A DNA stretch of 64,000 nucleotides from Romanomermis culicivorax (Eukaryota > Nematoda > Enoplea > Mermithida > Mermithidae): assembly GCA_963922205.1 (NCBI GenBank), contig CAWUHX010000017.1, positions 558,001-622,000 on the forward strand, written 5' to 3'. Made by a program: the position numbers and the translations under genes. Position 1 is the stretch's first letter. Each line of letters opens with the position of its first letter. This document shows, one piece after another, positions 22,557 to 32,951 of the stretch. The notes under the pieces are model-generated. The model saw only the letters and a list, made by a program, of their open reading frames with translations. It did no database searches and was not told the origin of the DNA.

Positions 22557-25500
22557 TCAGACGGGCAAACCGTCGGCGTTCGTATACGTCGTCGGCGTTC
22601 CAGCGGCTTGTTGTTGATAAGCCGCCGCTGCCGATTCTTCAGCTGCGGCCGCCTCTTCAGCCGCTGCGTAATCTTCGTCCGTGAAATTGAATGTCACCCG
22701 CATGCGGCACAACTCCCATTGCCATCCCATGTCGTTAGCGACGGTTTTGAAGTCATGGGCGTCTTCGCCTGTCCAATCGCCGGGCACTTGCATATAGAAG
22801 AAACCAATCTGAAACGCGTTTATCGAAGCTCGAAAAACAATTCAAAGTCAACGCTGGTCGTTTTTCACTCTGTGAATTGTTGTATTAGGATCAAAATCCG
22901 AAGAGATTTCGAACATTGTTTCCAGTCGCAAGGCTTTTGCAACGTGATTTCATTCACTCCCTTCGTTCAGATTCTACTTTTCCTACGATCTGTGTTATTC
23001 AGAAGTGAAAAAATTGTAGGATTTTTGATCGGCGGCAGCCGCCGATTTCACAGGATAGTCGGCAACTGTCGCCGATTCCGTGGGAATTTCATTGGCTGTT
23101 GTTCCCGATTTTACCAATTCGGAAGTGAAAAAGTTCTAGGATTTTTGTCGGCGACAGTAATCGATTTTACAAGATAGTCAGTGATGATCGCGGACTGTCA
23201 CCGATTTTGCTCCAAAGAATCGACGATGAAATCGGTGAAATAGCACTCTGTTCTATTTTTGTCGCCGATTTTTTTACATACATAGGATGCCAAGCTTGCC
23301 CAATGTATCAAAAAGTTATCCTGAACTTTGCCTGGATTACATGTGCAAAGACAATTCGATACCTAGAAAACATGTAGTGTATGTGCATAGAATTGAAATG
23401 CACGGGAAGAAAATTTTGTTCTCGGCGATTTTCAGGTGCAACGTTACTTTGTTTCCATGAAGGGGAATACCCTCGCCAAAAAATGTTGTTATCTTTCTTT
23501 TAGAGATTTGAAATTTTGTCATGGGTGTCAATGACGAACAGTAGAAATCGTACGCAAGAGTCTGCAACTGTCGCCGATTCCACGAATTCATTATTGAAAA
23601 TCGGCGACTGTTGCCGATCCATTCCTTAAAATCGGCGGGCTAACTGCGTGGTCTCACAGATTTCGATTTTCGTATAATCCGTGATTTGCCAGAAAATGGC
23701 AGAAAAGTAAAATATAGTACTTGCTTCCAGGTTTTATCTTTTGGAAGCATTTCAGGAATTTGAGGAAAACCTTTCTATCTACATGCATGACATCCTTTCA
23801 GGTTATGCTTTTATAGCCTGTTTTTTGTAAAATATTTTTAAACGTAAAATGATAAAAAATAAGTATTCAACTCGATGTCGCTAACACAAAACTGTTACTG
23901 TGAACATTTTTATTCAGAAAAATTTAAGGGTTAGTTGAATAGGCTCATAAGTTTTCCGTTCTATCCCAACTTGGCGTCCGTCCCAACTTGGCGTCCGTCT
24001 TAACTTGGTATGCGTCCTAACTTGGCGTCCAATGCTATATTAGAGGCTAAATATAAAAATCTCAACTTGGCGTCCATACTAACTTGGCGTCCGTCTCAAC
24101 TTGGCGGCCAGTGTTGAAGGAAAAAATCCTAACTTGGCGTCCATTCCCAACTTGGCGTCCAACGCATCATAAAATCAAAGTTAACTTGATTCTTCCATTT
24201 TTCCATCCTTTTGGTCTTCGAATTCATGTCTCTTTGTTCTTTTTCTTTAACTTTACTACATTTTATCTTTCTTTTTCTCCTCTGAAATTCTTTATGTAGG
24301 TAAAAGTAAACAAAAAAGATGATAATAGGATGAATGAGAAAAACCAGCTACCATACTGGAGAATGAAGTGGGGCCGTGGCCCTCTCCAACCAAGTACCAT
24401 GGGAATTAAATAGCAAGGCAGGAGTCAAAAAATCAACCATAATTAACCAAGGAATTTATTTGTCGCATTCCTTTCAGCTATGGAAACTACAGTAAACAAA
24501 CTGACAAAAATATACGGAGTTCCAGATCACCTTTATCCATAGCTGCCAGAGCAACGGAGCAGCAAAGCAGATCAGAACTCTAGGATTATGGAGCTGAGAG
24601 TTGATCCCTAGCTTATCACGAAATTATTTTGAATTTGTTGTTTAGTCGTGTTCCCCATTCCTTCATTCTGTCCTCAATTCTGTCTTGTTCGGGCCCTCCT
24701 CCTTTACATCCTCTTTCAAAGAAAAAAGTTTAAACGAATAAATAAAAATAAATGAAAATACGTATGAGAAATGAGGTAAAGGAAGAAAGACGTAAGAAGA
24801 AAATGTGAATGGATAGCAACGATTTATCGGGCGATCTTTTTGCTTCTCTGGGATCCCTTTGCTTCTCCAAAATCACCCGTATTTTAGAGAACAGCGCAAT
24901 TGATCAAGTATATTTAAAAACTCAAATTCAAATGAACATTTTTGCGGGACGGGAAGTCTGTTAGGATTTGAGAACATAGATAATTTATTAAGTTTTCGAA
25001 ATTCTGGGAACCTACGAATTTTCATGCAAAAATGCAATGTTTGTTCGTGAAACTATGTGCTTTCTTCACTGGCAAATATGAGTAAAACTTACGTATATAC
25101 TGAACAACTCCTACAAGTGTAATGATTTATGTGTATTTCGTAAATGCATATTTTTCAAGAATCAATTAAAAGTGAATTTGGGTTAATTTTGATGCAAAGC
25201 ATATTATACGCCGAGTAAGACGGACGCCAAGTTAGGACAGACGCCAAGTTAGACGCCAACTTATAGGACGGACGCCAGGTTAGGATGGACGCCAAGTTAG
25301 GACATAAAATGGACGCCAACATGGGACTAATACGCCAAGTTAAGACGGACGCCAAGTTAAGACGGACGCCAAGTTAGGATGGACGCCAAGTCGGACACAA
25401 TCAAGTTTTCAGTCCTATGCGACATATGGCTTAGTAGGAAATGGCAGAAATATAGACTTTGCTTCCCACTCTTTTACAAGAATATAAAGATAAACGGACT

Positions 25501-26732
25501 ATGGCATTGTTTATTGACTCATCATACATACCTGATGTCGGTAATAAGTTTCGCCGATCGTGACGACGAACGGTTTGTGCGTAAAATCAACGTTAATTGT
25601 TCGACCCGGTTCCAAGAAAAAACATTTGGGAGAGGATTTGATATATTCTGGTTCCGACATTTTGATCTGAAAATATTTAAATTTTGGATTACCCACACAT
25701 ATATCGGCGTGGATGGTTGGGAGTTGAGACTCAGCCAGTTAGCATTGAACATCACCTACGAAAATTTTGTTATCTCCATCTTTGACGGAGTTTAGCCAGA
25801 TTTGTACTTCACAGCACGGCGACTGTGACCAATCATATTGTGCTACGAAAAATAGACGTTAGACGATGACGAAGAATGTTTTTCATCGATTACAGTAACA
25901 AAATTATCAATTTTTCCCATATTGAACTTACTTTCATGGGAAAGCTGCATCGATCATTTTGAAATGAAAAGAGTATAGTTTCGGTAATTACACCTACAAA
26001 TCATTATTCAAGTAATGGGACGTTTGAGGTAACGGCACAAAACCCACAAAATGGCCGGCGCCGATATGTCTTAGATCATCTATTTTCTGTTAAATGATTC
26101 AGCTCGTTGTGCTGAAGATATCAGAAAAATCAAACAGGATTTTTACGTTATAGTTTATTTTTATTAAAATACTTGCAAAAGACAATTTCTGCTATCGCAC
26201 TGTCATGCAGAGCTGAAAGTTAACGAGCCAACTCATTCAGCCCTTAAAAAATTTAGTGTAGAAAAATCCACAGTAAAAGCTTCGTGCAAACGAGTTCGAT
26301 GACGGTACTAGAAATTTTTACTATTTTTTAATTTACAAGCGTTTTGTAAAGTCACGGCTGATTCCCCTTCTAGCCCGACCTTACTTGAATTTCAAGACAT
26401 TATTTCACATACATGTTTCCCAAAGTACAGGATGTCGTACATATCTGTTCCAACTTGGATGAGGTGTGTCAAAATTTTGTGACCAGCAACCTGAACAAGG
26501 AAATGCTATCAAAATGTAAGTCCAAGAAGATCATGTGGAATTGAGTGAAACTAATGAACGGAAAGTGACTGCCTAGGCGACTCACGTTGATAACCAATGG
26601 AAATTCCGATACGTTTTTCAAACTAGTCTCGGTGTAGGTTCGGTTCGAATGGAATGGACCAGTGAAAATTGCCTGGTGTGGACTGGCCTGAAGAGGGCAC
26701 GCTGGTTGCTGCTGCTGTTGTATGGCGGTCAT
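22557..26732 (-). CDS. MSP/ASH (PapD-like) Ig-fold domain protein, three exons
   Basis: Exons are 26732-26586 (49 codons, ATG start with an in-frame stop three codons upstream, donor GTGAGT), 25666-25532 (45 codons, acceptor TTTTCAG, donor GTATGT) and 22808-22557 (83 codons plus stop, acceptor TTTCAG). All joins are phase 0 and give 177 residues. A Gln-rich start (residues 5-9) precedes a PapD/MSP-like beta-sandwich at about 33-150. Its strand pattern TSLKNVSEFPLVINIKMSEPE, then SPKCFFLEPGRTINVDFTHKPF, is typical of major sperm protein, VAP and ASH/SPD-2-type domains. A tail of Glu/Ala repeats (about 145-160) and a Gln/Thr-rich end follow. Members act as cytoskeletal or centrosomal and membrane-contact scaffolds; which of these applies is not known. 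Intron 2 (22809-25531) is loaded with word-array elements and a nested MITE. One MITE ends about 30 bp from the donor of exon 2. Confidence 0.82.
22960..23645. repeat. Word-array region with GTCGCCGATT repeats
   Basis: TGTCGCCGATT and its complement AATCGGCGAC recur near 23030-23210, 23260 and 23565-23635, including local palindromes (ATCGGCGGCAGCCGCCGAT). It lies in intron 2 of the MSP-like gene. The blocks at the two sides enclose an unrelated 300-bp centre, as in the other word-array elements. Exact ends were not resolved. Confidence 0.55.
23812..25502. repeat. MITE of the TATAGTCTGTTTTT family, split by an insertion
   Basis: The left half (23812-23964) begins TATAGCCTGTTTTTTGTAAAA. The right half (25405-25502) ends with AAGATAAACGGACTATG, the inverse end. 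The two halves continue each other when the element at 23965-25404 is ignored, and they share the GTTTTCC-GTCCTAT segment as a duplication. Confidence 0.75.
23965..25404. mobile_element. Element with inverted terminal arrays of AACTTGGCGTCC
   Basis: The left end (about 23965-24160) carries about ten copies of AACTTGGCGTCC with 4-8 base spacers. The right end (about 25210-25395) carries about ten copies of the inverse GGACGCCAAGTT. The AT-rich centre has no coding capacity. The flanks GTTTTCCGTTCTAT (23951-23964) and GTTTTCAGTCCTAT (25405-25418) look like a diverged target duplication of up to 14 bases, or 9-10 if only the inner part counts. It is inserted in the MITE 23812-25502 inside intron 2 of the MSP-like gene. 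Confidence 0.75.
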
Positions 26733-26966
26733 CGAGATTTAGCGTCGAATGTGGCACTGACTTCTGATAAGATTCAAGGAAACACGAGAAGTGTATTGCA
26801 CGTGCAGAAAAACCCCCACGTTCTACGAAATTATGAGATTCGGATGTTTTCCGAGAGTGCGTAAACTGTTTAAACGATTTGTAAATTTTAAAGTCAGTCT
26901 AACATTTCCAAACGCTTCCTTTACGCCTAACCCGAGAGCTTATCAATTTCTACCCACATACGCACC

Positions 26967-27420
26967 TATAGTCTGTCTTTCTTGAAATGCTTCTAAATAA
27001 TGAAAGCAGAAAGCAAGTAGTATTTCAGATTTTCACGATTTGCAGATGAACAATATATCATACAGGACTGTGAATTTATGAGCATAGTGACCTAAAGGCG
27101 GATTCATACTTCGTCCGGCATCCGGCGTCCGGCAAATTATCCGGCATCCGGCGTCCGGCAATTTGGCTGAAAAGAAAAAAATTACGTCATCCGGTGCCGG
27201 ATTTCCGGACGACTTGTCGGATCAAAAATCTAAAAATAGACTTTTTTCGGATGCCGGACGTCGGATGCTGGACGCCGGATGAAGTACGAATTCGCCTTAA
27301 CCTTTAACAATTTTTCGAGTGAAAAATTTTGCAGTAAGAGCTTCATGTAAACAATTTTGACGGTGGTACTGATTTGTGTCACTTTTTTATTTGGAAGCAT
27401 TTTATAAAAGACAGACTATA
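26967..27420. repeat. MITE of the TATAGTCTGTTTTT family, split by a second MITE
   Basis: It starts TATAGTCTGTCTTTCTTGAAATGC and ends GCATTTTATAAAAGACAGACTATA at 27420. It is interrupted by the small element at 27096-27297. Confidence 0.75.
27096..27297. mobile_element. 202-bp MITE with CCGGCGTCCGG words and TAA target duplication
   Basis: The ends AGGCGGATTCATACTTCGTC and its near-perfect inverse enclose repeated ATCCGGCGTCCGGCA words. TAA is duplicated at 27093-27095 and 27298-27300. A 3-bp TAA/TTA duplication suits PIF/Harbinger MITEs. Confidence 0.8.
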
Positions 27421-28685
27421 TTTGCTGAAACAATTTTTTTCAACAACACTAAATAGTTAAATGATATATCCGCATATTTCGAAAATTCCACTTGGTTTTC
27501 AACAGTCTTTACTCATGGCACCAACAAAGGGGCAGGCTGAAGATGGATTCCAGAGACAGGGCCAACTTCGGGCCTGTCATTCCTTTGATTTTTTCCGCCT
27601 ATAGATTTTTAAGAGTGGAAGTGAAATTCTATCGGCTGAATGTCCCATGATTACGGTATATGACGAGGGCACTTGGTACTACTGGAGTATGTCAACTATT
27701 TTGCAATTTTTATCAAAAATTTAAGAAATATAGTTTTTCTTGGTATTTTGATGATGCTGAGTACGAATATCGCATTAGTTTTTTAATCGAAGTGGTTGCT
27801 ATATTTTTAGGCTAAGAAAATTTGCAAAAAATGACAAAAATTAAACAAGAGGAAATTGACGAGAAATTTCGAGCAAAATGTCAGCAAATGGTCGTTGATG
27901 ATGAATTTTAAGCCACCAATATTTGGCTAAATGACCAGAGAGCAAATTAGCCGAGGTTCCACCCATTTTTCTTGAAATCTGGGTTTTAACGTGACCCCAA
28001 TGACTTTCAGTACGATGGGTGGGGCCCCACTAATGGGATCAATAAAATTTTGATCATGGTTGACCGTTTGATGAACATAATTAAAACCCGGCCAAATACT
28101 AATATTTCGATAAGCAGTCCACTGGTCAGACATAATTGTTGTACCAGGAGCAACATGACGCTGTATTATTGCAGCAAATGTTTCCTCATTTCGGCGCAAA
28201 ACGTGGAACATACACAGATCTAGCACACCATTGAGTCTTTTCCACACAATTCCAAAAATCCACAGGCCTACAATCCGATTTCCGTAATTCTGACGAGGGG
28301 CTGGAGCCCTGTTGCCTCGAAGGAGCCTCTCACAATTATATTTTCTGCAACCTCTCTTAAGACTTTCATCGATTTGCCCAATTTCACCCATACCGCCCAT
28401 TTGAGGTGCATCACTTAGGCCCGTATTCACAATCGTGTGTTAGCAGCGTGTTAGGCTGACACGGTGTTAAATTTTGGCTAACACGGTGGTAACAGGGTGC
28501 TAAGTTTTATCCCTGTATTCACAATCGTGTGTTAGGGTCGGAAAAAGGAAAAGTTAACACGGCGTTCTAAACCTTCCCCCTACCAGTTTTAGCGATGTGT
28601 TAGCAGTAGTCTGTTAATTTTTTCAATTGTCATAGATATTATTGACCTATTGGATCATATTGATGAAAATGAAGAAATAGTACAT

Positions 28686-29255
28686 TGTTGTATTTTATGG
28701 TGGTGTCGGCTCTGATGAGTCACAGGCAGGATTGGGATTCCAGGATTCGTCCTTAATGTACATGTTTCCCACACCCACGTTCACCCAATTAACTTAACTA
28801 CTTGTACTTTAACCCGACACTAATTATCCCACCAATTAAGGAAAAGATGAGTTTCCTTAATTGTCTCCCTTATTGCGTAAAACTGGAAGGAGAGAATTTT
28901 CTACCTTTTATGTTACGCAATAAAAACAAACGAAAACTTACGTACAAAAAGAAAGCGGGCGAGAAAAGTAAACAATCAACTCCCACGCACTGGGACGAGA
29001 AAGAAGGCTGCATGGTGGGAGGTGACGAGTGGCGAAATATAACAGTGGTGGGCGGGGTGCACACTTAGTATATAGAACATACGACAAATATAAAGAATAA
29101 AAAATCATAATGAGAGAGACCAGCACACGCGTACCGACATGCACTACAGTAATACGGCTGCTAATGGTCCGCATTGCTCGCTCCAATTGCCACCTGTGGG
29201 CCTCATATGTGCTTTGACAAAAATAACGAAAATCAGCGGAAAACACACTACAACA
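28686..29255 (-). repeat. Gypsy A 3' LTR
   Basis: It matches 40190-40759 over its full length with about 93 percent identity by eye. It carries the same 88-codon plus-strand open frame as the other LTR; this is antisense to the element and is not judged a gene. Confidence 0.92.
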
Positions 29256-29270
29256 CCCCTCCCCCCTTGC
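29256..29270 (-). promoter_or_regulatory. Gypsy A polypurine tract
   Basis: On the minus strand GCAAGGGGGGAGGGG lies directly before the 3' LTR. It is the expected primer for plus-strand DNA synthesis in LTR elements. Confidence 0.85.
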
Positions 29271-29844
29271 AGTAGATCGCCCGAAGCGATCGTCAAGAAA
29301 TAACCCAAAGCATGCAAGGGGAAGGGAACCGCCACTACAGGCTGTCACCGGGGTTGCCGAAGGGGTCTTCGGTATGGCACAGTGGGGCTGGCGGAGTCGT
29401 TGGGGTTGTTTGAGCTGATTTTAGGGCGGCGCGTAGGGTGAGACCTCCCAAGGCGAGTGCGACTAGCCAGGCCATAAGTTCAGCAACGCCGCAGCTCGCG
29501 TTGTCACTCTGTCCGCACCGATATACTGGAGCGCACCAGCATACAACGCCATATGGATGGGAGGGTGAGGCCGGCCACTACGACGGCGGTGACAACAAAG
29601 CGTGGACATGGCCGCGGAGGCGGAAAGGACAAAGAACGGCGCAAGTGGGGGCATGTGGCGGTAGAACATTGCGAGTCGTCTTACTGCGTGGTCTTAGCAT
29701 CGGCTGCACATGCGCTGGGGAAAACTAGTACAAATAAAGCACACAAAAAGAGATTAGAAAAAAGAAAACAACCGGTATTAGACGAGGTTAAATGAAAAAC
29801 AAAAAACAAAGAAAAAACGAACATTACTGTACAAAAGCTTTGTG

Positions 29845-31628
29845 TCAATGGCGGCGATGTTGGCGAGTATCAGAGGCAGATTGAGGTTGTTGTTGATAAT
29901 CACGGCGATTTCGATTGCTTTGGCGGTAGCGGTCGTTATGATAGCTGTGGGGGTCATGAGGATCATCATGGCCATTAAAACGGATGGAGCGGGAGTTGCG
30001 ATTACGACTGTGATCAGTGGTATCGCGGCAGCAGTATGACGAGGTGTACGTTTGCGATCGGAGTGGAGAAAGAGGATTCACACCCCGAGGTGGCAATTGC
30101 GTAGCAATCAATGACGGGCGGTCTGAGGGCAAACCTGTTGGCCGCAGCGGTCGTGGTGGCAACAAGTTCCACCGGGCGGAGAAATTGTGCCGACGCAACA
30201 GGGGTGCAGGGCGATACGTTTTGCTATGATATTGCAAGTAAATTCGTTGAATGTTGGCAATTTTGGGCCATTGCGGGAATGGTGCATATTGCGGATATGC
30301 CATCCAGCTGTCGATCAGACCCACGGCCGTGTTGTAGGCCTGCAACAAGCACGACGGGTTATCCAAGCCACGAGATTCATAGAGAAAAAGGGCTAAATGG
30401 GCGATGTGAACGGCGTTGATGACGCGGAGCTCCTCAGCCCACAGGCCAGCGACCCATCGCAGTATCAGTGCGGCCATGTCATGCGAGATGGGCGGTTGTT
30501 GTTCTCGGTACGAGGGGCGGTAGTGTTGGCGAAAATATTGGTACAAAGCGAGCAAGGCGTTTGTTGCGCGAATGTGAACGGCCATGGTGATGCGGACGCC
30601 AAGGTGGCCAAAGAAATTGATCAAGACCATTTCGTGCAACATGCATGGCGTGAAAAATTCAATGGAAGGGTCAATATGCAGCGGGTGGCGAGGCGTCAGG
30701 AGCGTAACACAATGCGGTGAATCCGTGGTTCGGAAATGCGTATAGTTGGGCAGTCGAGTAGCTTCGCTAGGCAACCGTGGTTCGACAGTTGGCGCGGAAC
30801 TTGTTGGCTGAGGGGTTCCAAGGACTGGCCTAGTTGCTATAACCAATGGTGGTTGGGCTTGCGTTGTGCTCTTAGCCGACGTCGGGGCTGTAGGTGGCAG
30901 CAACATGGTGTGAGTTACCATAGTTGTCGTAGCGGTTGGAGCCGTGGGCGGCTGCAACGTGGCCGTAGGCGGAATCAAAGTTGCGGATGACGTGGCAGGT
31001 TCCACGTTCATAGGAGGGGGTGGCGGGAGCGGAGCCTTGAAAACATCTTTCCGTGGGTTTTTCAAGGCTTCCATAAATCTTTGAATTTCAGCGTCTCTAT
31101 GCAATGGACTGATATAATCCGTTAACTTTGGTGGTGACCGGCGGAAACCCTGCCGGTACGCATCTTCGTAAAAACCCATCGTGTGCACCTGGCGCGTTTG
31201 CTCACTCTGAGTAGGGTGCTGCGGTGCATCATCGGGGCATTCTTGTTGATGGCTATTGCGGCTGGTGGCGTGAATTTGCTGAGTTTCTTTACGGTGGCGA
31301 TCATCACGAGAGTGAGACTCGTGGCCTGAACGGTGACTGTCTGATTGACGAGCAGGTGGCACTTATGTTGCCGGCACTGCTGTTTTCTTTAACCTGATTT
31401 TTGGTTTCGGCATGGAAGTTGCCTGGGAGGTTTTGTGAGCTTCTTCGCGGGCTTTCTGTTTATCACGCTGTTCGCAGCGACGGGTTGTTCGTTGGCTCGC
31501 ATTTTGCCGTGCTCAGCAGGCGAAGTACTGGGTGGCGGCATACTCCTTGTACTGGGTTCGTCCGTCTTTCGTGTTTTGTGAGATTTCTGATATTCGGCCT
31601 CTTTGTGAAGGTGTTGTTTGCGCCTCAC
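29845..31628 (-). pseudogene. Gypsy A post-pol part 3: Arg/Ser-rich start and shared helical domain
   Basis: A basic, Ser/Arg/His-rich start (about 31150-31600) is followed by a Pro/Thr/Ala-rich linker and then a helical domain at about 30250-30700. Landmarks are [48 protein letters not shown] and [10 protein letters not shown]. The tail is rich in Arg, His, Asn and Gln. The helical domain aligns with the one of Gypsy B at 43484-44140 (LVSWMCDYYKYYGAENAI, ITQLTLFLFHAR, IIREIHREYQ). No known family was recognised. By composition it could bind nucleic acid or form particles. It is part of a broken element. Confidence 0.6.
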
Positions 31629-31637
31629 GGAGTGTTC

Positions 31638-32591
31638 TTAACGTCCGGGCTTTTGAATAGGTTGGCCATGGCAATCTAGAGCCGGCGCTGATGTGCTGGG
31701 GGCCTGTGGGGTTTGAACATCCACAGGCGTCATCGGCGGCACTAGAGTCACGGGCTGGGGCGGTTGCGGCACTGGTGGCGGCTGGAAAGTGATCGGCGGT
31801 GGTAAAGTGACCAGCGGTTGTACGGCAGTTTGAGCAATAACCGGAGACGTTTGAGCGATTTGAGGAACCAGGGCTGTCAATGTCGTTGGCGGCAGCAAAA
31901 TGCGCTGTATCTCTTCCTTAAGCGTGGCGGGGTAATCCATCCAGTGGTGTTCAGGGAACAACATACCTGGCGGCGGTGGCGGGAAATGATAGGCGGTAAG
32001 TGCTGCGGCCAGTGCGTTCTATTGAGAATCTGAAATTATATGTTGAAAAAAACGGACAGGAGCACTATACCTGGTGGCGGCAACGGTGGCTATAATTGGA
32101 GGTCCGGGCAAGACTGCCGGCGTAGCCAAATAGATTCGCGGGTCCACGGTGGGTGCCATTGGGGGCAACGTGGTGGCTGTTTTGATAGGAACAATGTCCA
32201 TTGACGTGGACTGATCAACTGTACTTTCTTCGGGTATGTCCGTTAAGGTTTGGTCGGTGGTTGGTGTCGTTTTGGTATCCATCGCGGTGAGTTGGATGGG
32301 GGTAGATTCCTCCATCGGCACCAGAGCGATTGTTGCAATTTCATCAAGCGTCAGTTTCAAAAAATCGGTGATTTGCGTAGCAGTCGCTGTAATATCGGAT
32401 GGCGCGGCAGGCATAGGAAGGGCCGACACGTCCATTGACGGCGGCAGCTTTGCTATGTTCAGGTCGAAAATTGGCGTATCCAAGAGCTCTTCATCGGCAG
32501 GTTCCACTTCGACATCGATAGGGCGGTCGAGCAGTTCCTCGGCGGTGAGCATGTGCACCGAAGCCGTCGTCGGCATGGGGTACGCATACAC
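31638..32591 (-). pseudogene. Gypsy A post-pol part 2: acidic Thr/Pro-rich region
   Basis: The region is low in complexity, acidic first (EELLDRPIDVEVEPADEELL) and then Pro/Thr-rich. It ends with ALDCHGQPIQ, which corresponds to [10 protein letters not shown] in Gypsy B at about 44830. It is likely disordered, and its function is unknown. A short folded-looking segment at 32616-32936 (TDWMNHIRE...[11 protein letters not shown]) precedes it and has a Gypsy B counterpart at 45553-45738 (MEWANRLPD...NRYFMRPIVF). Confidence 0.55.
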
Positions 32592-32951
32592 CGGGGCGGG
32601 GAACGAAAATCAGTTTTAAAAATCGATGATGGCGATGAACGTTGAATAAAGGTGGAAACAGCTATGTGGCTTGGCCGTGTAATCGGATTCATCGATTTCG
32701 ATTTCTTCAAGGGACATTTCCATATGGAATTCCTCGTCGAAGATGATCGGTCGTAATGTGAACCAGTTGCAGACGTACATTCCGGGGTCGCTGGCGAAAG
32801 ACGGCTCACGCTCCCGGATGTGATTCATCCAATCGGTGAGCCGCGATCGAGGGTTGCCATCTGTACGGTACCACATACAATCGTAGAAAACGGCGCGCAT
32901 ATTTGAATCCATATTTTGGGTGTGGCGGAGCAACAAGTCGTTAATGTAGGC

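Noticed and set aside
22557-23177. Plus-strand 217-codon frame opposite the last exon of the MSP-like gene
   Set aside because: It is antisense to a spliced exon with a clear acceptor, then runs through the GTCGCCGATT word array; no domain was recognised.
23965-25404. CRISPR-like array of AACTTGGCGTCC repeats
   Set aside because: The words are 12 bases with 4-8 base spacers, occur inverted at both ends of a transposon-like unit, and the host is a eukaryote.
28802-29068. 88-codon plus-strand frame present in both Gypsy A LTRs (also 40306-40572)
   Set aside because: It is antisense to the element and lies in LTR DNA. Both copies are open simply because the LTRs are similar. There is no domain and the composition is Lys/Thr-rich.
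29845-31307. Several plus-strand frames of 60-107 codons across the GC-rich end of Gypsy A
   Set aside because: They are complements of the Pro/Thr-rich minus-strand coding parts. GC-rich coding DNA often leaves the opposite strand open.
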